This document shows positions 11,433 to 24,704 of a stretch of DNA of 64,000 nt, piece after piece. The DNA comes from Populus alba. Taxonomy: Eukaryota; Streptophyta; Magnoliopsida; Malpighiales; Salicaceae. The stretch covers positions 11,872,333 through 11,936,332 of the forward strand of contig NC_133293.1 in NCBI RefSeq assembly GCF_005239225.2. The letters run 5' to 3'. How positions within the stretch are numbered: position 1 is the first letter of the stretch; every line of letters starts with the position of its first letter. Made by a program: the position numbers and the translations under genes. The notes below the pieces were generated by a model, which saw only the letters and a list, made by a program, of their open reading frames with translations, did no database searches and had not been told where the DNA came from.

Positions 11433-13154
11433 AATGTTGAATCGTTGAAACAGGAAGTTACCATTAGCTACGTGGACAACTCTTGCTAGTACCATATATA
11501 TGCAAGAAAAATGGGTTTACTTACACATTATCTGTGAACCAAAAGTATATATATTCAAGGATGCGTTTGTATTTGAAAAATAATGTATTTAATACAAAAA
11601 AGAATTCTTGAAAAATGAGTTGTTTTTAATGTTTGAGTGTTCTAAATGAAAATCATATATTAGTGTTTGTTGAGCATGGGAAAATGAATATAGAAAATGG
11701 GCAACTATAACCTTTTTAAGGAGATAATAAAGTGATAATTTTTTTCACGCAAATAGTAAATTTTTTATTTTATTTTATCAAAGAGTCTTTTTTTTACTTA
11801 TTTATTTACAAATTCGCCACAAGACTTTGTTTTTTATTGGAATCTGTAATGTAAGTGTAATGACTGTATAATAATTTCCAACTTATTTATCAATACAAGG
11901 TTTTTATAGAATGTTTTCCATCTTTAAATCATCTTTCAAAATTTTAAAAGTATCCCGTGATTGTGATTGACTATGAGATATTTTTTTTATTGATTATGTT
12001 CTTCAAGTATCATCAATTTAAAAGTGTAATGATGTGCTTCCTTATAAATTAAGGGGTTAGTTCCAATTTATTTTATTCTGTCAACCGAACAATAAGGATT
12101 TGTATTCCATGCCTTCACTTTATTTTTTTTTTCATCAAAATTTTTAAAAGTATTTTTTATTTAAAAATACATCAAAATATTTTTTTTATTTTTAACATTA
12201 ACACATTAAAATAATAAAAAATCACTAAAAAAATTAATTTTTTTAATTTTTTAATTTTTTAAAGTAAAATATACTTAAAACAGAACCCATCATATTTTCA
12301 AATTCCCACTAAACGTCTTCTTTACTGTCTGGTTTTTTTGAGAAATAAATCTTGAACATGCGTCTTCCTTTTTTTCTCTATTCTATCACGAGAAAGAAAG
12401 AAGGAAAGAAAATAGGGTCGATTTAGAACACGAGAGTGGAGCCACTACATGACATAGAAGGGCAGAGTTGTAAAAGACAGGGATAGAAAAAAAATAGTTG
12501 GGAATGAGATCCGTGGCCTTTTCGCGGCGTCAACATCCCAAAGATATGCGATAGTGATATTTAGCCTCTGTCCTTTATTCATTTATTTTTATTTTGCAAA
12601 TTTAGATTCTTTCTGCCATAAATTATTTCATAGCGTGTTTGTTTCATGTTAAAAAAATATGTTAGAAAATTATAGATTTAAGGTAAATTTTAATTATCTT
12701 CCCGGGTTTTAGTGTCGTTGTCAATTGTTCATGTATAGTTTTAACTTGTTCAGCTAACCCTCTGTAGCTCTAATTTATCTGGTAATTTTTTTTAAAAAAA
12801 TTAATATTAAAAATTAATATAAATTATATCTTAAAATTTTATTTAATAATTTAAACTATTAAAATAATAAGATTCTTTAACAATCAAAACAATTTATTTC
12901 CCTGCTTTACCTTTTTTATCTTAACAAAAAAAATTTATATCTAGGTTTTTCAAACACGTAATTTTTATCAATAATACATCACCACATTACATTAAATGAC
13001 AAGTTGAAATTATAAATGGATAGTTGACAAAAAAAAAGATCTTCAAATTAAATGAGATTTGGAAGTATGGTTGTTAGCTGACATTTTTAAGTTTTTACAG
13101 GAATAATTGACAAAACAACAACATGATGAAGAAAAATTGAAAGCGAGGGAGAGA

Positions 13155-13242
13155 CAATAATAATAATAATAATAATAATAAAGGACGGAGAAGAAAACTC
13201 ACAAGCACAGTTCAAATAAATTAGAGAGAGAGAGAGAGAGAG
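13155..13242. repeat. (AAT)n and (AG)n microsatellites
   Basis: A nine-unit (AAT)n run at about 13155-13181 is followed, after some 40 bases, by an (AG)n run of about ten units at 13222-13242. Confidence 0.9.
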
Positions 13243-13438
13243 AACGAGATTGATGAGTGATAATCAAACGAAGATCTTGAATTACCAGATTTTTATTTTT
13301 AAAATTCATGAACTAAACCATGGTTTTTTTCTCAGTTCGTACTTGTTTCAGAGGCTGAGTCAAATTTACTGTTCTTCCTCTCAATGTCAGCCTTCACGGC
13401 GGTCTTGATAGCATTTGACAAGGAAGTTAGCATTGATG

Positions 13439-13447
13439 ATATATATA

Positions 13448-13488
<41 letters not shown>
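13439..13488. repeat. Compound (TA)n(TG)n(TA)n microsatellite
   Basis: A short TA run is followed by about eight TG units and a longer TA run. It is similar in design to the larger (TA)n(TG)n array at 60397-60480. Confidence 0.9.
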
Positions 13489-13856
13489 TTTGTAGGAGCA
13501 GCAAGTTGACCGTCGAAATGGATGGTAGGATATGCAATCACAACAGAGGAAAGGTCAATTTTTGGATTGATTGATTTTTGAGAAAAATGGTGGGTTTAAA
13601 GATTTTTTTTAAATTAGTATTTGATTTATTTTTTTATTGTTATTTTAATATGTTGATATGAATAATAATAATAATAAAATATTATTTTAATGTATTTTTT
13701 AATAAAAAATACTTTGAAAAATAATCATGCTCTCAAATACCTTTTTAATATAAAAAAAAAGATATAAACAAAAAAAAACTTTAAAAAATTAAATTTGTGA
13801 AATTATTATTATTAAACTAGATATGATTTTTTCTTTGTTATGGATTATGTATTAGG

Positions 13857-14042
13857 AGGTGTTTGAGGATATGATAACAATTGCTTTTCAAAATATTTTT
13901 TTATTAAAAAAATTATTAAAAAAATATTTTTATTTTTAAAATTTATTTTTTAGTTATCACAACAAAACTATTCAAGAATATATAAAAAATAATTAAAAAA
14001 AACACTGTTAATGCCAAACACAAAATACCAAATACAACTTTT
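13857..14042. mobile_element. Abundant AT-rich MITE copy
   Basis: It opens with 'ggtgtttgaggatatgataa', then 'attgcttttcaaaatatttt', and closes with 'aatgccaaacac', the inverted counterpart of the opening. The interior is A/T blocks. This matches the family at 24313-24522. Confidence 0.6.
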
Positions 14043-14569
14043 CAACAGTAAGTCAACTTTTTTTTTTTCTTATTATTATTGCTATTCTTGATGATATATA
14101 TCTTTATATTATTTTTTCAGGTGTGAAAAGGTTATGTTTATTTATGTATTCAATTGAATTAAAGATAAGAAATCCATATATTTTAATTTTATATTGATAA
14201 CAAGTTTACGGCAATTTTAATTATTATTACATATTTGGTAACGTCATGTATAATATATTTTTAAAAATATTTATTTATTAAAAAACATTAAAATAATAAT
14301 ATTTTTTTAGAGCATTACTATTATGTTTGGATTCTAGAAGCCATTCTATGCTTATTTGGTAGTGCGCTTAAAAAATATATACATATTTTAAAAAACATTA
14401 TATTTATATTCTTAAAGCAAGATTTTAACACACTAATATTAAAAAAATATTTAAAAATACTTTTAAATAAATAATATTTTTAAAAAACATTATACATCTA
14501 TAGCAAGCAATATTGATTTTTAATGCCAACCCAAGCTAGAGATTAGACAAAAGTATGGAATAACCGTGT

Positions 14570-14730
14570 TTTCAAAAATGTAAATTTTTTAATTAAAAAT
14601 TATTTTTTTATATATTTTGAATTTTTTTAATACATTAATTTTTAAAATATAAAAAATATTATTTTAATACATTTTAACATAAAAAATAATTTAAAAAATA
14701 ACAGCAACTAAATTCCAAAACAGTCATTTA
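14570..14730. mobile_element. Abundant AT-rich MITE copy
   Basis: It opens with 'tgttttcaaaaatgtaaatt', carries the core 'attttgaattttt' and 'aataaaaaataatttaaaaa', and ends with 'ttccaaaaca'. A less complete copy lies just before it at about 14340-14520. Confidence 0.5.
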
Positions 14731-15160
14731 AGAAAAACAAAAAATCATCCAAATAAATGCAAATCCAAGCACAGAAAAGGAAAAAGAGAGAGTTGAAAAT
14801 GCATCCTCTTGTTGTATTCTAGACCCAAAAAAATACAGACAAGGAAAACGTATCAATGTCAAGTCAATGTGAACTGCAAACTATAAACAGAAAGAGGGAG
14901 AAACAAGAAGGGGGGAGAAAGTATGGCGTGGGAGATGCCCTAATAAAATAAACAAGAAAGACAGAGAAGAGAGAGGGAGGGAGGGAGGGAGAGTCAGTGA
15001 AGACCCATGGCTCTCAGAAGAGAGAGTAAGAGTGATAACTCATAGTTTAATAGATTGTGCAAGAAGGGAGAGAGCTGGCGTATCTCCAAAAATCCTAAAA
15101 ATTCGATTCAGTTTGCTTTAAAAAGCAAGGGGCAGATAAAAGTGTACATATACCCAAACA

Positions 15161-15180
15161 TTATATTATAAATATATACA
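15161..15180 (+). promoter_or_regulatory. Candidate TATA box of the histidine kinase gene
   Basis: The run TTATATTATAAATATATACA is the strongest TATA-like block ahead of the cytokinin-receptor gene. It is followed by a CT-rich initiator-type patch at about 15265-15285. A start of transcription near 15200-15290 would fit. This is a motif reading only; no start site can be proven from sequence. Confidence 0.4.
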
Positions 15181-15777
15181 AAACCCAAGATCAAGACTGT
15201 CCAAATCAAGTTATAATAAATAAAAAAAACTGCGTGTAAAAACTTGGCCATTATTCAAAGCACCTCCACCTTTCTCTCTCTTGGACTACAGAAAAACCCA
15301 CCATTGTTGATTGAGTTTGTTCCCTTCTTTCAACAACCTGCCTCTTATCTCTAGAAAGCATTTTGCTCGCTTGTGCTTCGCTGTTCTTGTTCTTTGGTCA
15401 ATATGTGTTAAGATTTGTAGTTAGTGCTGCTAATTTTTATAATACTAAACAAACAGCAGTGAACGTGCTTCTTCCTTGTCTTGTTGCCTCTCGCGCACAC
15501 TATTCCCCTCTCTCTTCCTGTCTCCCATGCATAGTTAAAAAAAGAAGTGAAAGTGAAAATTAAAATTAAAAATACTAAAATCTTCACGCCTGGAAATGAA
15601 AATGATTAGTGTTTTTTCTTTTTATACAAAACAGTCTGTTTTGAGAAGTGAATGAAAGAGAGAGTCTTTGGAATTTGGGCTGTTTTCTACCTTTCGAGAC
15701 TCCTCATGCTTGTGTCTAATTAACAATCCAGAACTCTTTTCTTTTCAATTGCAGGTCTCTTTGTTTCAGTTCTTCAG

Positions 15778-16112
15778 ATGGGTTTCTTGAGAGGGATTTG
15801 TTTATTTCTCTAATTTCTTTCGTCTTCCTCTTTTGCTCAAATCACGCTAAACAATGCTGTAAATGATAGTTTACTTGTAGTTAAGCAACAGCAGTGCCAC
15901 TTTTCTCTGTACATCAGAAGAAGAAGAAAGGTCTTTGTACATCAGAAAAAGAAAAAAAGGGTAGCTGCAACATTGCTACCTTGTTAAAGAGTATTACCTC
16001 AGACATACATGGCTGTGTTGTGTCCCTGTGTTATTGGGTTTTTTCCTTGTTAGATATGAACCGGGGGTCAGAGAAACAAGGAGAAAATCAAGAAGAAACT
16101 GAGAGATTTTAG
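15778..16112 (+). promoter_or_regulatory. Cluster of five upstream ORFs in the AHK4 leader
   Basis: Five AUG-initiated short frames precede the main start: 15778-15813 (11 codons plus stop), 15854-15862 (2 plus stop), 15863-15880 (5 plus stop), 16009-16053 (14 plus stop) and 16056-16112 (18 plus stop). The last stops only 13 bases before the main ATG at 16126. An AG acceptor preceded by a pyrimidine tract at about 15753-15754 suggests a leader intron ends there, which would put all five in the mature leader. A later acceptor around 16001 would remove the first three. Such frames normally reduce main-frame translation. Confidence 0.55.
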
Positions 16113-16125
16113 TTCTTGTTGTGCT

Positions 16126-19100
16126 ATGGCGTTGAAGATACAGCAAAGCTACCACCACTCAGTGGCTGTTAAAATGAATGGGCAGCAAATGGGGACCAAA
16201 AGGGGGTATACATTTATACAAGCCAACAGGACTTGGCTTCCCAAGATTTTGTTGCTCTGGGTCATGGCTATGGCACTTTTTAGTTTGACAATATACAATG
16301 GCATGGATGCTGATAATAGAGTGAGGAGGAAGGAGGTGTTGAGTAGCATGTGTGATCAAAGGGCTAGAATGCTGCAAGATCAATTCAATGTTAGTGTCAA
16401 CCATGTTCATGCCCTTGCCATTCTTGTCTCCACTTTTCATTACTACAAGAACCCGTCTGCAATTGACCAGGTTTGTACTCCTTTCTTTCTCTTGAAACTT
16501 TGATTTCAGTTTTTGTTAGTTGAATTTTGAAGGTTCTTAATGGTTGCCGGCGAAAAAGACAAAAAATAAAAGAAGGCAAGATGATTTTGGAATCTCAGTT
16601 TGTTTGCTGTTCTGTTCCCTAACAAAAAAATAAAGAAATGGAAACTCACTTCGATTTAGCCACAAGTCATGCAAGGTTTAGTTAACTTTGATTTCTGAAG
16701 AATTTTTTCTTTCTTTCTTTCTTCTTCTTCTTCTTGTATTTTTTTTTTTGCTTTGAAGTTGTTTAGGCTGTTTGTTCATCAACAAATTATGGTGAAGCCA
16801 TTGGAAACTTACATTTCCTTGCGATTTGGCTTGCAAGACGTTAAAAAAACACGATATGACTTCGTCAAATGTTTGTATACGACTAGGGAGCTCTTTCATC
16901 CTTAGATACCTTGTTCTCTGATTGTGCATGCTGAGAATTGATTTTGATAAAAACTGCAGGAAACCTTTGCTGAGTACACTGCTAGAACTGCTTTTGAGAG
17001 GCCATTGTTAAGTGGCGTAGCCTATGCACAAAGAGTGGTCAATTCAGAGCGGCTGGAATTTGAGAGGCAACATGGGTGGACAATAAAGACAATGGAGAGG
17101 GAGCCTTCACCCATTCGAGATGAATATGCACCTGTAATATTTTCTCAGGAGACGGTCTCCTACATTGAGTCTCTTGACATGATGTCAGGGGAGGTAACTT
17201 TTTGAGCCTGTGACTTGAATTTGGATCCCTTGTTTACACCATTTACGTTTTAGCATCTAGTTTTTAAGTTTTCTTTGGCATGATGCAGGAGGACAGAGAA
17301 AACATACTGAGGGCTAGGGCTACCGGGAAAGCTGTTTTGACGGGCCCCTTTAGGTTACTAGGTTCTCATCACCTCGGTGTTGTATTGACATTCCCTGTTT
17401 ACAAGTCTAAGCTTCCTCCAAGCCCTACTGTGGCCCAGCGCATTGAGGCATCTGCTGGGTGAGTGCTGGTTTATATTAACATTTTCAATTAAATTCAATA
17501 TCGATTTGAAAAATATATAGGCTGGCTAGAAGATTCGACAAAACATGGTTCTATGATGTTACTCAAAAAATTCTCTTTATGCTTCAGCAGTTTATTTTAG
17601 ATACTAATTTTGAGCTTTGAAGTTTCGCATTTTGGTTTATTAGTGTGATGAAATTATTTGTTTGATGCCATTAAATTTGATCTGTTGGCGCATAATAAAT
17701 ATGACATTTTGAGACTTTGTTTCATCTCTCCTTTTCCTTGTTTTCCTATCTTCTTGCTGCAATGCTGCATATCTACAATATCGTATATTAGAAAAAGAAA
17801 AAATTTCATTCTGTTTCACAGAGACAGTTTTGTTGCTTCAAAATGATTCAATTGTTTTATTTTTGTAAAATAGCTTAAAATATTTGGCAAGGTAAATCCT
17901 TTGTTACTCTATATGATTGTCATTGACATGGAAATTTGGAAATCTTTATTGTATCAGGTGTGTACTTTAGATTGAGGTGTTGTTTCTTCGATATGGATAT
18001 GATGAATTTTATTTCCATTATGCTGCCTCTGAATTTCAGCGATATTTTTGTGTTTAAATGGAAATTTGCTCCTCATTGTGATCTTTGTTCTACAGCTTTG
18101 AACCAATTTCTGATTTTTCAAGTCTACCTCTCCTGAGCTGTCTAGAGATGGAAATTAAAAACTTCTTATTGAATTGCATTTCACTATTAGCAATTAGAAA
18201 ACAGACAGTCAAATGCTCTCTTAGGCCCGTGGTAGTGTTTGATATTATGGCTGGAATTTCATCCACGTCACCTTTATTTCCTGGCTATTTGGGCTTCCTG
18301 CGTTGGAATGCTTCATCCCTTACGGTTTGGTTGATGCCATGTATTTTGTAGAAAATCTGGTTCATCTATTAATATAGATTTCAAATTGAAAGCAGATACC
18401 TTGGTGGAGCCTTTGATGTCGAGTCCCTTGTGGAGAATTTACTTGGACAGCTTGCTGGGAATCAGGCAATTTTGGTGAATGTTTATGACATAACTAACTC
18501 TTCTGACCTTTTAATCATGTATGGTCACCAAAATCAAGACGGTGACATGTCTCTTTTGCATGAAAGCAAGCTTGATTTTGGAGATCCATTCAGAAGGCAT
18601 CTGATGACATGCAGGTAAATGTATCAAATCACTGATCTTGATTTCCTAAGATAAATGGAAGAGTGAGTTTCCAGCATACAGATGCTTATAATTTGAAATC
18701 TGAGCAGGTACCACGAGAAGGCGCCCACTTCATGGACTGCACTCACCACAACTTTCTTATTCTTTGTGATCGGTTTATTAGTGGGTTACATCTTGTATGA
18801 AGCAGCAATTCATATTGTAAAGGTCGAGGATGATTTCCATGAAATGCAGGATTTGAAAGTCCAGGCTGAAGCTGCTGATGTTGCTAAATCCCAGGTATTT
18901 TTCCCAACATTTCTGTTAAGAATATAACTGAACCCCCCTTGTTTTCTTGCTGTAGCATCTTCCTACCTGAGTATCATTGTGTTTTTGATGCCAGTTTCTA
19001 GCTACTGTATCTCACGAAATCAGAACACCTATGAATGGCATCCTTGGTATGCAAGATCTCTCCTTTCATTTATGGAATGTGAAAAATATTCTAGGTTCTT

Positions 19101-22100
19101 GTCTTTTCGTAATCAGTGGTATGGTCTGTGCACAATTGCAGGAATGCTTGCTTTGCTACTAGATACGGATTTAAGTTCAACCCAGAGGGACTATGCTCAA
19201 ACTGCTCAAGTCTGTGGAAAGGCACTGATAGCTTTGATAAATGAGGTGCTTGACCGGGCAAAAATTGAAGCTGGAAAGCTAGAGCTGGAAGCAGTCCCAT
19301 TCCATATTCGATCCATAGTAGATGATGTCCTTTCTTTGTTTTCTGAGAAGTCTAGAAACAAAGGCATTGAGGTAAGTCCTAGGGAAACACAATAAGGGCA
19401 AGTCAGTATATTCATATCTTTTCTTGTTAGCTGAAATGAATTCTCTTAAAGGGACCAAAGACCTGTTTCATTCTTTTCCTTGGGTTGAAATATCACGTCT
19501 GGTCTTTGGATTTTGTAAAAGACAAACTGCAAGTTTCTCTTTTATGTTTAATCTGACCTCTTCTTTTTTTCTTCTTTTCCATGGACTCCTGATATCAATT
19601 GGTGGTGGCATTCTGGATTTGTTATCTCATTGTAAAAAATGCCCGAAACATGGTTGCGTAATCAATTGTGGAAGTGCAGCTGGCAGTGTTTGTTTCTGAT
19701 AAAGTTCCAGAAATTGTTGTTGGTGATCCTGGGAGATTCAGACAGATTATCACAAATCTGGTGGGGAACTCTGTTAAGGTTAGTGTATTGCTTGAATTTT
19801 GTTATACAGTTCAACCTACTAGAATGTATATGTGTGATTTCTTGTTAGTTCATTTATCAATTAGCCAACAGTAATAGTGATAGAGGTTTGTCTTAGCACA
19901 AATATTATGTTTTACTATGCAGTTTATGATTAATCCAATAATTATTTTTTTTCATCATTAGCTTTATTGCCTTCTTTAGAATTCTACCTCTTGTTGTAAT
20001 TGACATTTAATTATGTTTGGTAGTTCACTGAAAGAGGACATACATTCGTTAAAGTTCATCTGTATGAACATGCCAAGGCCACGACAGATACAAAAGCAGA
20101 CACTTGTTTAATTGGTGGGTCCAATGAAAGTATGCTTGTATCAGGGTCCCAAAAGTACAATACCTTAAGTGGTTGTGAAGCAGCAGATGATCAGAACAGT
20201 TGGGATGTCTTCAAGCATCTTTCCGATGAAGATTTCCAATTTGATGCCTCAATAAATGTAATGACCAGCAATGAAGCTTCTGAAAATATTACTTTGATGG
20301 TGTGTGTGGAGGATACAGGAATTGGCATCCCCTTAAAAGCCCAGAGTCGTGTTTTCATGCCCTTTGTGCAGGCAGACAGTTCAACATCAAGACATTATGG
20401 AGGAACTGGAATTGGATTGAGTATAAGCAAATGTCTGGTTGAGCTCATGGGTGGTCAAATAAGCTTTATTAGCCGACCTGAGGTTGGAAGCACATTTTCA
20501 TTCACAGCTGTTTTTGGCACGTGCAAGAAAAATGCTTTCACCAAAATGGAAAAACGCAATGCTGAAGATTTGCCTTCTGGCTTTAGAGGATTGAAAGCAT
20601 TAGTTGTTGATGGAAAACCAGTTAGGGCTGCTGTAACCAGATACCATTTGAAGAGGCTTGGTATCCTAGCTGAAGTTGTGAGTAACCTCAAGGTGGCTGC
20701 TGGTAGCTGTGGGAAAAATGGTTCTCTAACATCTGGGTAAGTTCATTTGGCTGGCTTTACCCCTAATCATTCTAACTTAATTATGAAATTGAAAGGTTCT
20801 AGTGAAATAGCAAGAAACATGTGTGAATCTTCTGCCCATCACCGATGTCTATGGTTTTCCTTTTGGTTCGATCTTAATGAAAAAACACGTTAATCATTCC
20901 ACTTTTCATGCCACTTTGTGTCTTCACGAGGGGAAGCTCGTTTACTAGATTGTGGCTTCTGTGTTTTAACTAAGAAATGACTTATTTTCATGTCATTTGC
21001 TACTATGATGCACATCATCTGCCCAAGATTCAGATTGCAGTGTGTTTATCATATAGAATTCATATCAGGAACATTGTTGGGAGTGTGTAGTTGTAATTGA
21101 ATTTTTGCAATGCCAAGATCTCTACTAAAGCCTTATTGCACTGAGTTGTTGGTTGGGGATGGTTGATGGATTTTCTCTCCTTGTCCTCCCTGACAGCTTT
21201 GGCCTAACTATCAAGACTGAGTTCCAATGTTCACAAAATAATTTCAAAGTAAGATAGCTTTAGGCCTACGTTTAACCCATACTTCAAGGGCAGCAGGGTT
21301 TTTATGTGAAAGAGCATGTTAAAAGTATAAAAGGCTATATTTTCCCTTCACTTAATAATGTAAGCTTTTTTCATAAATACTTTTGGGTTGAAATTTCCCC
21401 TGATAGGGTAATCAAAGAAAATTACTCTCTCATGGAGTGTCTCCTAAATTCTTTGGAGTGCACTTCTATTGTGCGAGCACTTGTAGTTTTGGCTGATATA
21501 GAAACCATAAAAGAATTGATCTGAATAAAAAAGGTATCAAATAATAGTTTTTATAAAAGATGACACGTGAGTTAGCCGATAAAAATAGATCATTGATAGA
21601 GCTCCTACATTTTCATTTTGTTGAGAATTTGAAATTCCATGCTACCTTGTGCTTGGCATAACCTCTTTGTTTTAAATTGCAGAAGTAAAATCCAGCCAGA
21701 TATAATTCTAGTCGAGAAGGATACATGGATTTCTGGGGAGGATGGTGTTTCAAGTGTATGGAAACTGGACTGGAAACAAAACGGACATGCGTTCAAGTTT
21801 CCTAAGATGATCCTTCTTGCTACCAATATTACCAATTCTGAATTTGATAAAGCAAAGGCAGCAGGTTTTGCCGATACCGTGATCATGAAACCTTTGAGAG
21901 CAAGTATGGTGGCTGCATGTCTTCTTCAGGTGCTGGGCATGGGCAAGAAGAGATCACAAGGGAAATGCATGCCAAATGGATCTCCTTTCCTTCAGAGCCT
22001 TCTCTGTGGAAAGAAGATTCTGGTGGTTGATGACAATAGGGTAAACCGCAGAGTTGCTGCAGGTGCGCTAAAGAAGTTTGGAGCTGATGTCGAGTGTGCT

Positions 22101-23119
22101 GACAGTGGTAAAGAAGCACTGAGATTGCTTCAACTACCACACACTTTTGATGCATGCTTCATGGATATTCAAATGCCAGAAATGGATGGGTATGACTTTG
22201 AGATTTTGTTTTATGATTTTGGATTGCAGTGTCCTTTATTTTTCAGCTCTTCTTCCTTGGTTGCTTATAGAATGAAATTATTTTTGTCTATACCCCTTTC
22301 TCATAAAAGCCAAACTGATCAATGTCTTTGATTACCTCTCTTTTTTCTTTCCATTTTTTTTGTTAACAAACTTTTTTGGCATCATATAACAATATTGCAT
22401 AAGAAATTTTAGTTCGTATGTGGAGAAATTATTAGGTCAGGTGTGTTTTTAGTTGCTCCAATTTGTGGTTTGCAAGGAGCAATGTAATCTTTTTGGCTAA
22501 AAGAAGCCATGCTTTTGCCAGTCATATTTGGGCAACCAGAGCAGTAGTGGGAATGGAAGGGCATTTGGTCCTGAATTGCCTGGTTCTTGTATCTTTTCAT
22601 CTGATTGAAAAGCAACTAGGCTCCATTATTTGTTAAAATAAGTTTAAAGAGCAAATTTCATGCTCCCATAAGTTTCAAACCTTGGAGGATACACAAATTG
22701 GTGATCTAGGGGCTTAGGACTCATATTCTCTACCACTTCTTGTGCATACTTAACAGATTTGTTTACACGGCATCAGGAACTAAGCAAGTACAATTGGCAT
22801 GCTTTGCATGATGTTTACATTCCAAGTACCATTTACATGGGTTTTCTCCTCCAGGTTTGAGGCAACTCGTCGTATCCGGCAGATGGAGAGCCAGGCAAAT
22901 GAGCAGATGAGTGGTGAATCCATGGTAGAAGGAGGAACAGCTAGAAAAGGCCAGTGGCATATTCCAATATTAGCAATGACAGCTGATGTGATACATGCCA
23001 CACATGATGAGTGCTTGAAATGCGGGATGGATGGATACGTCTCAAAGCCTTTCGAGGAAGAAAATCTCTATCAGGCAGTTGCCAGGTTCTTTGATAGCAA
23101 ATCCACTTTAAAGTCATAG
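16126..23119 (+). CDS. AHK4: Cytokinin receptor hybrid histidine kinase (CRE1/WOL/AHK4 type)
   Basis: Cytokinin receptor starting the His-to-Asp phosphorelay, in the endoplasmic reticulum and plasma membrane. Coding exons: 16126-16470, 16960-17193, 17289-17458, 18396-18614, 18708-18894, 18995-19046, 19142-19371, 19680-19778, 20024-20736, 21683-22189 and 22855-23119. All are GT-AG and in frame, giving 1006 residues, slightly shorter than Arabidopsis AHK4. TM1 lies at about 41-57, the CHASE cytokinin-binding domain between it and TM2 at about 335-355. The phospho-acceptor is His392 in [13 protein letters not shown]. The ATP-lid boxes are DTGIGIP (609-615) and GGTGIGLS (638-645). A degenerate receiver-like domain (about 705-835) has VVDGKP in place of the acidic pair. 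The true receiver has Asp866/Asp867, acceptor Asp911 in [11 protein letters not shown], and Lys983. An in-frame TGA at 16057-16059 with no ATG after it fixes the start at 16126. No damage is seen, so the gene looks functional. Confidence 0.96.
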
Positions 23120-23999
23120 TAGGATTCCCCTTGCCTCGTGGGAACTGGGAAAATCTAAATTGGAGAGTTTCTTTGGTTGATCTGAACCAGCAATTTTGAA
23201 TCACCGGCTGGTGCACTTGGTCTCGAGTGGATAATGGACGTTGGTTTCCTTGGGTTTTCGATGATTCGTCATCGAAAAATAGTTACAGGTTCGGGCAATT
23301 ATTTCTAACCAACTTCAGTTTAACTTGAATAGATGCTAAGCACATGTATACTACTAGAGAAGCCTCCGTCCCCACTTGTATGTATAGATCATTGGGAGGG
23401 GGAAGGAGCAAAAGTTGTAAATCTTATTCTCTTTTTCCTTTTTTGTTGCTGAGGAGTCTTCACCCTTGTTTTGTATTGTTACCTATTCAGCAAGACTTAT
23501 TGACTAGACATTGCTTTGCCATAGAAGGGTAGTTGAGAGTGAAACCATTTGCTTCATTGCATTTGCATTGCCTTGGATAATTGATGGAGAAAGCCATGTT
23601 ATATGAATTCATGCTCAATGAAACTTTTTCTGTTAATTGCACCTTCCAGGGAGTTGCCGGAGTGCGCCGTGTTTTAGTCCCCCTCCACAGGTGGTTTGAT
23701 ATCTATCCCCTCTGTCACTGCTTGGAAGCTTTGGGATTAATAGAGACAATTTTCTAACGTGCCATTAACTAGTTTCTGTTGAAAGTGCGTTCACAGCTGC
23801 GAAATTACTTCTCTTTTGATGGTTACTTGCACTCTCTGATTTCTTAACCTTGATGGGTTGTCCTCCTATATATGAATATATCTTGGAAAAGTTACGAGTA
23901 AGTTCACCAAGTTGAACACGCAATGACTTGTATGCTTATTTTAGTTTGTGAAAAATATATTTCTGGGTCATCAATTCTCTCCCCCTTGTTTTCGTTAAG

Positions 24000-24200
24000 A
24001 TGTTTTTCAGCGCTGGTGTTTCTGTTTGGTATTGTAATAGTAATTGAATCGTTAAAAAATATATTAAAATTTTTTTAAAAATTTTATTTTTAATTAGATC
24101 TTCAAAATAATTTAAAAATATATAAAATAAATTAAAATGAAAAAATCATTTTTTTTCAAAAACTCCTTCGAAATGCCAAAAATAAAAATGCTTTTTAATT
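24000..24200. mobile_element. Abundant AT-rich MITE copy
   Basis: It begins 'gtttctgtttggtattgtaa' and ends 'tcgaaatgccaaaaataaaa', again an inverted 'tttggtat/atgccaaa' pair around an A/T-block interior. Confidence 0.6.
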
Positions 24201-24312
24201 ACTAAGCAGAAGTTGATTGGTATGGTGAAGTAAGCTCTGGACGTAGGTCGAGTTGTCAAGACCACAACTCGCCGCAAAGTTGAATGTTGATGGACATGAG
24301 GTGTCATATGAA

Positions 24313-24522
24313 CGTGTTTGGGAGTGTGGTTGAAGTTGCTTTTTAAAGTGTTTTTTACTCAGAAAAGCATGTCAATAATGTTATTTTATTTTTTAAAAAT
24401 CATTTTTGAGATCAGCATATCAAAATGATTTGAAAACATAAAAAACATATTACTTTAAAGCAAAAAAAAAAATTTAAATTTTTTAAAAAACATTTTTGGA
24501 CCGCAATGCCAAACAAAAACCA
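24313..24522. mobile_element. Abundant AT-rich MITE, best-preserved copy
   Basis: A roughly 210 bp element. The left end is GTGTTTGGGAGTGTGGTTGA, followed by 'gttgctttttaaagtgtttt'. The interior has 'aaaaatcatttttgagatca', then 'gcatatcaaaatgatttgaa', and an A-rich arm. The right end is 'ggaccgcaatgccaaacaaa', the imperfect inverse of the left end. The element has no coding capacity. The same layout recurs throughout the intergenic DNA. From general knowledge this kind of repeat is extremely common in Populus. Confidence 0.7.
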
Positions 24523-24667
24523 GACCTTCCTAATAACAGTGTTTCAGAAGGGTCACTTTTCACATATGCGGCGGTGGACGTTGATCAAAGTGATTTGTGA
24601 GAGGTAGACGTTTCCTACCCACTTCAATCCAGCTCATCCAGGTTGTCAAAATTGCTAAAATCACATG

Positions 24668-24704
24668 CTTTCTTCTTCTTCTTCTTCTTCTTCTTCTTCT
24701 TCTT
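24668..24704. repeat. (CTT)n microsatellite
   Basis: About twelve uninterrupted CTT/TTC units. Confidence 0.9.

Larger units (their letters stand above)
7837..15150. other. Gene-free region upstream of the histidine kinase gene
   Basis: Very AT-rich DNA with MITEs, simple repeats and a roughly 160 bp degenerate tandem repeat. No exon chain could be built on either strand. The longest frame, a 103-codon minus-strand frame at 8716-9027, lacks an ATG and runs into a (GA)n microsatellite. The last 400 bases, 14760-15150, become purine-rich (GA tracts at about 14880-15000), a change often seen just upstream of plant promoters. Confidence 0.6.
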
